This document shows, piece after piece, positions 6,228 through 10,668 of a DNA stretch of 10,668 bases. The translations under genes were made by a program, and so were the position numbers. Each line of letters opens with the position of its first letter. Positions within the stretch are counted from its first letter, which is position 1. This stretch comes from Klebsiella pneumoniae (GTDB lineage: Bacteria; Pseudomonadota; Gammaproteobacteria; Ga0077536): NCBI GenBank assembly GCA_945873015.1, contig CAMCBY010000101.1, positions 1 through 10,668 of the forward strand, read 5' to 3'. A model generated the notes under the pieces. The model had not been told where the DNA came from and searched no databases. It saw nothing but the letters and a program-made list of their open reading frames with translations.

Positions 6228-6890
6228 TCAGGTGTTGCGGGTCGCGCCGAAGCCAGCCTCGGCGAGGCTCGCCAGGCTCAGACCACCGCCGGGTGTGCTG
6301 GTCTTGCTGAGCATCCTTTCGATGTAACGGGCAATCAAATCGACCTCGATATTGACCGCTGCGCCGGCGGTGAGGCGTCCGAGGGTGGTGCGCTCAAGCG
6401 TATGGGGGATGGTCAGCACGTCAAAAGTGTCGCCCTCCACCGCGTTGACCGTCAGGCTCACACCATCAATGGCGACCGAGCCCTTGAAGGCAAGATAGTG
6501 GGCAAGTTCGCCCGGCACGCGCACGACCCAGCGGATGTATTCGTTCTGGGGCTCTCGCTTGACCACCGTGCCGATGCCATCGATGTGGCCGCTGACCAGA
6601 TGTCCGCCGAGCCGGTCAGTCAGCCGTAAGGCCTTTTCCAGATTGACCGCATCGCCTACCTGGCGCGCGCCCAGGGTGGTGCGGGCGAGGGTCTCGGTCG
6701 AAACGTCGACGGCGAAATGTTTCGCCCCGAATTCGACCACCGTCAGGCACGGCCCGGACACCGCGATCGAATCGCCGAGCGCGACGTCGCTCAAGTCGAG
6801 GCCCCCGGAATCTATGCCCAGGCGCATGGCATCGCCGCGCTTGGCTAATTGAGTGATGCGGCCAACAGTGGCGACGATTCCTGTGAACAT
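6228..6890 (-). CDS. ribE: Riboflavin synthase alpha subunit
   Basis: This enzyme performs the last step of riboflavin synthesis, dismutating two molecules of 6,7-dimethyl-8-ribityllumazine. The 220-residue protein begins with the diagnostic MFTGIV and contains two lumazine-binding repeats, about 1-95 and 96-190. Signatures are AVSGPCLTVVEF (43-54) in the first repeat, GGHLVSGHIDGIGTV (95-109) at the start of the second, and SVAIDGVSLTVNAV (138-151). A frame open to 7013 adds 41 residues that overlap ribD. It is rejected because MFTGIV is the universal N terminus and GGAAG stands four bases before that ATG. The gene starts ten bases after the ribD stop. The same protein is called RibC in E. 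coli nomenclature. Confidence 0.97.
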   Translation of the reverse strand: MFTGIVATVGRITQLAKRGDAMRLGIDSGGLDLSDVALGDSIAVSGPCLTVVEFGAKHFAVDVSTETLARTTLGARQVGDAVNLEKALRLTDRLGGHLVSGHIDGIGTVVKREPQNEYIRWVVRVPGELAHYLAFKGSVAIDGVSLTVNAVEGDTFDVLTIPHTLERTTLGRLTAGAAVNIEVDLIARYIERMLSKTSTPGGGLSLASLAEAGFGATRNT

Positions 6891-6894
6891 GACA

Positions 6895-6899
6895 CTTCC
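6895..6899 (-). promoter_or_regulatory. Ribosome binding site of ribE
   Basis: GGAAG on the minus strand, four bases before the ATG that encodes MFTGIV, lying in the ten-base gap after the ribD stop. It decides the ribE start. Confidence 0.6.
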
Positions 6900-6900
6900 A

Positions 6901-7998
6901 TCAAGGGCATTGCAGAATGACGCGCAAATCATCCCCGATCCGGTCGCAGGCGACCATAGGCAGGGTGAGCGCATCGGCGAGCAGCGTGGGCGACGGCACT
7001 TCCAGCGCGGCACGTGCGGTCAGGCCCAGAATCTTGGGCGCGATATACAGCAGCAGTTGATCGAAACAGCGCGTCGCGATGAAAGCACCGGCCAGGCGCG
7101 GCCCCGATTCGACCAGCAACTCGTTGATCTCGAGCTCACCGAGCCGTGTCACCAGCGCCGCCAGATCGATGCGACCGTGCTCGAGTGGCAGCGCTTCGAC
7201 CCGCGCACCAGCGTCGCGCAAGGGTCCAGCATCCGCCAGCGCTTCTTCAGCGCAGAAAATCCAGGTCTCGCCGAGCAAGGCCAGCAGACGCGCGTCGGGC
7301 GGAGTGCGCAGATAGCGGTCGAGCACGATACGGTGCGGCTGACGGCCCTGCATGTCGAAGCGTGGGTCGCGCACGTTGAGCGAGGGGTCATCCGCCAGCA
7401 GTGTGCCGATGCCGGTCACGATGGCGCAGGACTCGGCACGCAGACGTTGTACATCGGCGCGCGAGTCGGCGCTGGTGATCCACTGACTGCTGCCATCGGC
7501 GAGTGCCGCGCCGCCGTCGATACTCATACCGAGCTTGATGCGCACCCGTGGTCGGCCAGTGCGCATGCGCTGGAAAAAGCCGCCGTTGAACTGCAGCGCC
7601 GCTGCGGCGCCGACTCCGCTCACCACCTCGATGCCGGCCGCGCGCAAGCGCGCCGCGCCGCCGCCCGCCACGCGCGGATTCGGATCGTCACCGGCATAGA
7701 CCACCCGCTCGATGCCCGCCGCGATCAGCGCTTCGCTGCAAGCCGGTGTGCGGCCATGATGATTACAGGGTTCAAGAGTGACATAGGCGGTGGCGCCGCG
7801 CGCAGCGCTGCCGGCAGTGGCGAGCGCATCTGCTTCGGCATGCGGGCCACCGGCACGACGATGATAACCCTCGGCGATAACCGCACCGTCCTTGACCAGC
7901 ACGCAGCCGACGCAGGGATTGGGTGAGGTCGAATACTGGCCACGCGCTGCGAGTGCCAGCGCAAGCGCCATAAAATGCTCGTCGTCGTTACTCGTCAT
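6901..7998 (-). CDS. ribD: Bifunctional diaminohydroxyphosphoribosylaminopyrimidine deaminase / 5-amino-6-(5-phosphoribosylamino)uracil reductase
   Basis: RibD carries out the second and third steps of the GTP branch of riboflavin synthesis: zinc-dependent deamination, then NADPH-dependent ribose reduction. The 365-residue length is typical. The deaminase domain (about 1-145) has PNPCVG (26-31), the zinc and proton-relay motif HAEADAL with His53 and Glu55, and TLEPCNHHGRTPAC with zinc ligands Cys78 and Cys87. The reductase domain (about 150-365) has KLGMSIDGGAALADGSSQWI (155-174), GIGTLLADDPSLNVR (196-210) and VESGPRLAGAF (296-306). One oddity: the usual SLDGR/K motif reads SIDGG, with Gly163 in place of the basic residue. 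The gene lies 31 bases after nrdR and 10 bases before ribE. The Shine-Dalgarno is weak and partly inside a small inverted repeat. Confidence 0.97.
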   Translation of the reverse strand: MTSNDDEHFMALALALAARGQYSTSPNPCVGCVLVKDGAVIAEGYHRRAGGPHAEADALATAGSAARGATAYVTLEPCNHHGRTPACSEALIAAGIERVVYAGDDPNPRVAGGGAARLRAAGIEVVSGVGAAAALQFNGGFFQRMRTGRPRVRIKLGMSIDGGAALADGSSQWITSADSRADVQRLRAESCAIVTGIGTLLADDPSLNVRDPRFDMQGRQPHRIVLDRYLRTPPDARLLALLGETWIFCAEEALADAGPLRDAGARVEALPLEHGRIDLAALVTRLGELEINELLVESGPRLAGAFIATRCFDQLLLYIAPKILGLTARAALEVPSPTLLADALTLPMVACDRIGDDLRVILQCP

Positions 7999-8006
7999 GT
8001 CGTCAG

Positions 8007-8024
8007 CACCGTGTGGTAACGGTG
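8007..8024 (-). promoter_or_regulatory. Small inverted repeat just before ribD
   Basis: CACCGT (8007-8012) and ACGGTG (8019-8024) are reverse complements around six bases, filling most of the 31-base nrdR-ribD gap. On the minus strand the second arm, ACGGTG, holds the only GG-containing sequence near the ribD start, so folding could limit ribD initiation. A six-base arm can arise by chance. Confidence 0.3.
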
Positions 8025-8029
8025 TACGC

Positions 8030-8548
8030 TCAGGTCGGCTTTTTGGCTTTCTCGGCCTGCAGCAGGTCGAGCTGCTGTTCGCGCAGATCAGGCGGAAGTT
8101 CGTTTTCCAGTCTTTCGATTTCCTCGAGGAACGCTTTCACATCCTCGAAGCTGCGATATACCGAGGCAAAGCGCACGTAGGCAACCTGATCGAGACCGCG
8201 CAGCGCGTCCATCACCAGTTCGCCGATGCGCACCGAATCTATTTCGCGCTCGCCGCTCTCACGAATCTGCCGTTTGACGTCGTTGATCGCGCTTTCGACC
8301 CGCTCCATCGCGACCGGGCGCTTTTCCAGCGCCTTCAGAAAACCGCTGCGCAGCTTGTCTTCGTTGAAGGTCTCACGCCGCCCGTCACTCTTGATGATGC
8401 GCGGCAGACTGAGTTCCGCTGTCTCATAAGTAGTGAAACGGGCTTTGCAGCTCATACATTCACGGCGGCGACGGATTTGATCGCCGTCGCCGAGCAGACG
8501 CGAATCGATGACGCGCGTATCGACGTGGGTACAGAACGGACAATGCAT
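8030..8548 (-). CDS. nrdR: Transcriptional repressor NrdR
   Basis: NrdR represses ribonucleotide reductase operons by binding NrdR boxes, sensing the ATP/dATP ratio through its ATP-cone. The 172-residue protein starts with the diagnostic MHCPFC. A four-cysteine zinc ribbon is formed by Cys3, Cys6, Cys31 and Cys34, with the basic RRRREC at 26-31. The ATP-cone covers about 49-139, opening with [18 protein letters not shown] and closing with [19 protein letters not shown] (122-140). A charged tail follows ([11 protein letters not shown] and onward). It sits 46 bases after glyA and 31 before ribD, the conserved glyA-nrdR-ribD order. Its targets (nrd operons) are not in this window. Confidence 0.98.
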   Translation of the reverse strand: MHCPFCTHVDTRVIDSRLLGDGDQIRRRRECMSCKARFTTYETAELSLPRIIKSDGRRETFNEDKLRSGFLKALEKRPVAMERVESAINDVKRQIRESGEREIDSVRIGELVMDALRGLDQVAYVRFASVYRSFEDVKAFLEEIERLENELPPDLREQQLDLLQAEKAKKPT

Positions 8549-8594
8549 AAAGTTCGCTCTCAGTGTGCCTGACGGAAGGCCTCGTGCCCTTTAC

Positions 8595-9851
8595 TCAGGC
8601 CGCGTATACCGGATGGCGCCCGCATAATTCAGTGACCTGGCCGCGCACGCGCGCGATCACGGTCTCATCTTCGATGTGATCGAGCACATCGCACATCCAG
8701 CTCGCGAGTTGGCGCGCTTCGTCGGCCTGCATGCCGCGGGTGGTCATGGCAGGCGTGCCGACACGAATACCGCTGGTCACGAACGGCGATTGCGGGTCGT
8801 TAGGCACGGCATTTTTGTTGACCGTGATGTGCGCACTGCCGAGCGCGGCATCGGCGGCCTTGCCGGTCAAACCCTTGCTGACCAGATCGACCAGGAACAA
8901 GTGGTTGTCGGTGCCCCCCGAAACGACATTGAAGCCGCGCGACAGGAAGGTTTCGGCCATCACCCGGGCGTTGACCAGCACCTGCTCCTGATAGGTCCGG
9001 AATTCCGGTTCCATCGCTTCCTTGAAGGCCACCGCCTTGGCCGCAATGATGTGCATCAGGGGCCCACCTTGAATGCCTGGAAACACCGCTGAGCTGACTT
9101 TCTTTTCCAGTGCTTCATCGCCACGCCCAAGAATCAGGCCGCTGCGCGGGCCGCGCAGAGTCTTGTGTGTGGTGCTGGTGGTGAGATCGGCAATCTGTAC
9201 CGGGCTCGGATAAAGACCGGCCGCCACCAAGCCCGCGACATGGGCCATGTCTGCCACCAGATAGGCGCCAATTTCATCGGCAATTTCGCGGAATTTCGCC
9301 CAGTCGAGAATACGTGAATAGGCCGAAAAGCCGGTCATGATCATGCGCGGCTTGTGTTCGCGCGCGAGGCGCGCGACCTGGTCGTAATCGATATATCCAG
9401 TCGCCGGGTCGAGACCGTACTGGGTGGCATGGTAGGTCTTGCCGGAAAAATTGACCGCCGCACCATGAGTCAAATGGCCGCCATGGGCGAGGCTCATGCC
9501 CAACACGCCATCACCGGGCTCGAGCATGGCGAGGTAGACCGCGCCATTGGCCTGCGATCCGGAATGGGGCTGAACGTTGGCGTAGCTTGCGCCAAACAGC
9601 GCCTTGGCGCGTTCAATGGCGAGGTTTTCGACCACGTCGACATGTTCGCAGCCGCCGTAATAACGTTTGCCCGGGTAACCCTCGGCGTATTTGTTGGTCA
9701 GCACGGTGCCGGCCGCGGCCAGCACGCGTGGACTGGCATGGTTTTCCGAAGCGATGAGTTCGATATGGGTTTCCTGCCGCGACCGTTCCGCCTCCAGAGC
9801 GCGCCATAACTCGTCGTCGAAACCTGCAATCGACATATCGCGGGAAAACAT
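8595..9851 (-). CDS. glyA: Serine hydroxymethyltransferase
   Basis: GlyA is a PLP enzyme that interconverts serine plus tetrahydrofolate with glycine plus 5,10-methylenetetrahydrofolate, the main source of one-carbon units. The 418-residue protein aligns end to end with E. coli GlyA. Landmarks are HIELIASEN (29-37), [18 protein letters not shown] (52-69), HSGSQAN (96-102), [12 protein letters not shown] (201-212) and the PLP-lysine motif TTTHK-like [11 protein letters not shown], with Lys230 forming the internal aldimine. [13 protein letters not shown] (311-323) is near the C-terminal domain. [16 protein letters not shown] matches the N terminus of the E. coli protein, so the ATG at 9851 is chosen over an upstream one at 9938. 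GGAGG lies 11 bases before it. It is the first gene of the minus-strand run and divergent from cyaA. Confidence 0.98.
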   Translation of the reverse strand: MFSRDMSIAGFDDELWRALEAERSRQETHIELIASENHASPRVLAAAGTVLTNKYAEGYPGKRYYGGCEHVDVVENLAIERAKALFGASYANVQPHSGSQANGAVYLAMLEPGDGVLGMSLAHGGHLTHGAAVNFSGKTYHATQYGLDPATGYIDYDQVARLAREHKPRMIMTGFSAYSRILDWAKFREIADEIGAYLVADMAHVAGLVAAGLYPSPVQIADLTTSTTHKTLRGPRSGLILGRGDEALEKKVSSAVFPGIQGGPLMHIIAAKAVAFKEAMEPEFRTYQEQVLVNARVMAETFLSRGFNVVSGGTDNHLFLVDLVSKGLTGKAADAALGSAHITVNKNAVPNDPQSPFVTSGIRVGTPAMTTRGMQADEARQLASWMCDVLDHIEDETVIARVRGQVTELCGRHPVYAA

Positions 9852-9862
9852 GCTCGGGAGAT

Positions 9863-9867
9863 CCTCC
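9863..9867 (-). promoter_or_regulatory. Ribosome binding site of glyA
   Basis: GGAGG on the minus strand, 11 bases before the ATG at 9851. The spacing is slightly long, but it supports this start over the in-frame ATG at 9938. An alternative start at the Met of MSIAGFD, five codons inside, would be further away. Confidence 0.6.
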
Positions 9868-9926
9868 AGGAATGAAATGCTGCACGGGCATTGCAGGGCA
9901 CCACGCGCACCCTCGCCTGCGCCGCG

Positions 9927-9955
9927 ATTATCGACCAATCAGACTCGATGCACAA
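9927..9955 (-). promoter_or_regulatory. Candidate glyA promoter
   Basis: On the minus strand, TTGTGC (9955-9950) and GATAAT (9932-9927) are separated by exactly 17 bases, in the most AT-rich part of the glyA-cyaA gap. The -10 box matches at five of six positions, the -35 at three. The predicted start near 9920 would give a leader of about 70 bases. It would serve glyA and possibly the long downstream run. Confidence 0.4.
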
Positions 9956-10057
9956 TCAAAAATCATTGAATTTACTGGATTTATCACCGGCGCCTCGAGA
10001 CAGCACCTGAGCTCTTGCAAGACTGAAGATCCGCCATCTTTGGCCGCTAAGGCGTTC

Positions 10058-10668
10058 ATGCAGATTCATCCTCTAGGCGAGCTCACGCAAGGCGAAGAAA
10101 ACGGAGAGAAACGCTTTCTCGTTTTGAACCGTGACCGGTTGCGCCGCGTGCAGGCCTCCCTCACGCCGCGCCAGCGCGATTTCCTCGAAATCCTGGCGCT
10201 GCTGTTCCACATCAACCACCCGTTGCTGCCGGGTTATGTGTCCAAAGACACGCCGGCCGGCATCAACGACTACGCGCCGACCGAACCGACCTTGCGCGCC
10301 GCCAAACGTATGGTGCGTTCGTTCGAATACGACCGCCGCGCGGTGGTGCGGTTTCCGATACGGGCGCTGTACATGATGGGTAGCCCGGGCACGATTGCCT
10401 ACACCCGCCACAGCGATCTCGACATGTGGCTGTGTCATGACCCGGAGCTCGACGCGGCAGGCATCGAACTGCTGGCCGAAAAAGCGCGACGCATCGAGCT
10501 GTTCGCCGCCGAGATAGGTCTGGAGGTGCATTTTTTCGTGCTCGACGCCGAGCGCTTCCGCAGCGGCGAAATGCTGTCTCTGTCCGATGAATCGAGCGGC
10601 TCGTCCCAGCATTCCTTACTGCTCGACGAGTTCTATCGCTCAAGCCTGTTGGTCGCGGGCCTGCGCCC
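10058..10668 (+). CDS. cyaA: Class I adenylate cyclase, N-terminal part (runs off window)
   Basis: CyaA makes cAMP from ATP, the signal for the regulator CRP. Only the first 203 codons are in the window; the family is about 850 residues or longer. The visible part is the catalytic nucleotidyltransferase-like domain: HINHPLLPGYVSKDTPAGI (51-69), LYMMGSPGTIAYTRHSDLDM (104-123) and SSQHSLLLDEFYRSS (182-196), all close to E. coli CyaA. The GS...DLD pattern (Gly108-Ser109, Asp120, Asp122) supplies the metal-binding aspartates. The ATG at 10058 is the first in frame, with AAGG five bases before it. It is transcribed away from glyA. In E. coli cyaA sits beside hemC instead, so this neighbourhood differs. 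No frameshift is seen in the visible part. Confidence 0.94.
   Translation, partial: MQIHPLGELTQGEENGEKRFLVLNRDRLRRVQASLTPRQRDFLEILALLFHINHPLLPGYVSKDTPAGINDYAPTEPTLRAAKRMVRSFEYDRRAVVRFPIRALYMMGSPGTIAYTRHSDLDMWLCHDPELDAAGIELLAEKARRIELFAAEIGLEVHFFVLDAERFRSGEMLSLSDESSGSSQHSLLLDEFYRSSLLVAGLR

Larger units (their letters stand above)
9852..10057. other. Divergent intergenic region between glyA and cyaA
   Basis: This 206-base gap separates glyA (minus) from cyaA (plus) and must contain both promoters. About 9940-9986 is AT-rich, in contrast to the GC-rich genes around it. A perfect ten-base palindrome, TCTTGCAAGA, lies at 10013-10022, 35 bases before the cyaA start. No convincing cyaA promoter, CRP site, riboswitch or small gene was recognised. 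Confidence 0.6.

Noticed and set aside
6853..7926. Plus-strand open frame of 357 codons opposite ribD
   Set aside because: It lies antisense to a fully supported ribD, has no family resemblance, and is expected from high GC content and biased third positions.
9852..9938. N-terminal extension of GlyA by 29 residues
   Set aside because: E. coli GlyA begins at the residues matching MFSRDM, and the extension resembles translated leader sequence.
9970..9990. CRP site near cyaA
   Set aside because: Only one half-site-like TCAC is present; the TGTGA partner at the correct spacing is missing.

Overview
The window looks like chromosomal DNA of a GC-rich gammaproteobacterium. The evidence is a class I adenylate cyclase (CyaA), a family largely confined to Gammaproteobacteria, next to the proteobacterial block glyA-nrdR-ribD-ribE-ribB-ribH-nusB-thiL. 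No insertion sequence, phage gene, tRNA, rRNA or CRISPR array is visible. Twelve genes lie on the minus strand and one, cyaA, on the plus strand. Both window ends cut a gene: the TPP enzyme at base 1 and cyaA at base 10668. No stretch longer than 300 bases lacks a gene. The longest gaps are 205-206 bases between glyA and cyaA and 151 bases upstream of the TPP enzyme.

In minus-strand transcription order, the right-hand part (about 9851 to 3078) is the housekeeping block. It holds glyA (serine/glycine and one-carbon metabolism), nrdR (repressor of ribonucleotide reductase genes), then four riboflavin genes: ribD, ribE, a RibB fused to a decayed GTP cyclohydrolase II domain (RibBX type), and ribH. 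These are followed by nusB (antitermination) and thiL (last step of thiamine diphosphate synthesis). Spacings run from a 4-base overlap to 100 bases, so a long co-transcribed unit is likely. No FMN riboswitch is visible. A true GTP cyclohydrolase II (RibA) must be encoded elsewhere, because the domain here has lost its zinc cysteines.

The left-hand part (2998 to 1) continues on the same strand but is accessory. It encodes a secreted, single-cysteine fused SoxY-SoxZ-like carrier, an HpcH/HpaI aldolase, an RraA/HMG-aldolase family protein translationally coupled to it by a TGATG overlap, and the N-terminal part of a thiamine-diphosphate enzyme of the acetolactate-synthase-like class. Two aldolase families that act on 2-oxo acids and a TPP enzyme suggest a small pathway for 2-oxo or hydroxy acids, with pyruvate as a likely intermediate. 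The substrate cannot be read from the sequence.

The carrier is the most unusual item: this family is normally noted near PQQ dehydrogenases, and none is seen here. The left block, sitting where pgpA often follows thiL, is the best candidate for an undescribed function. Everything to the right is conventional apart from the RibBX variant.
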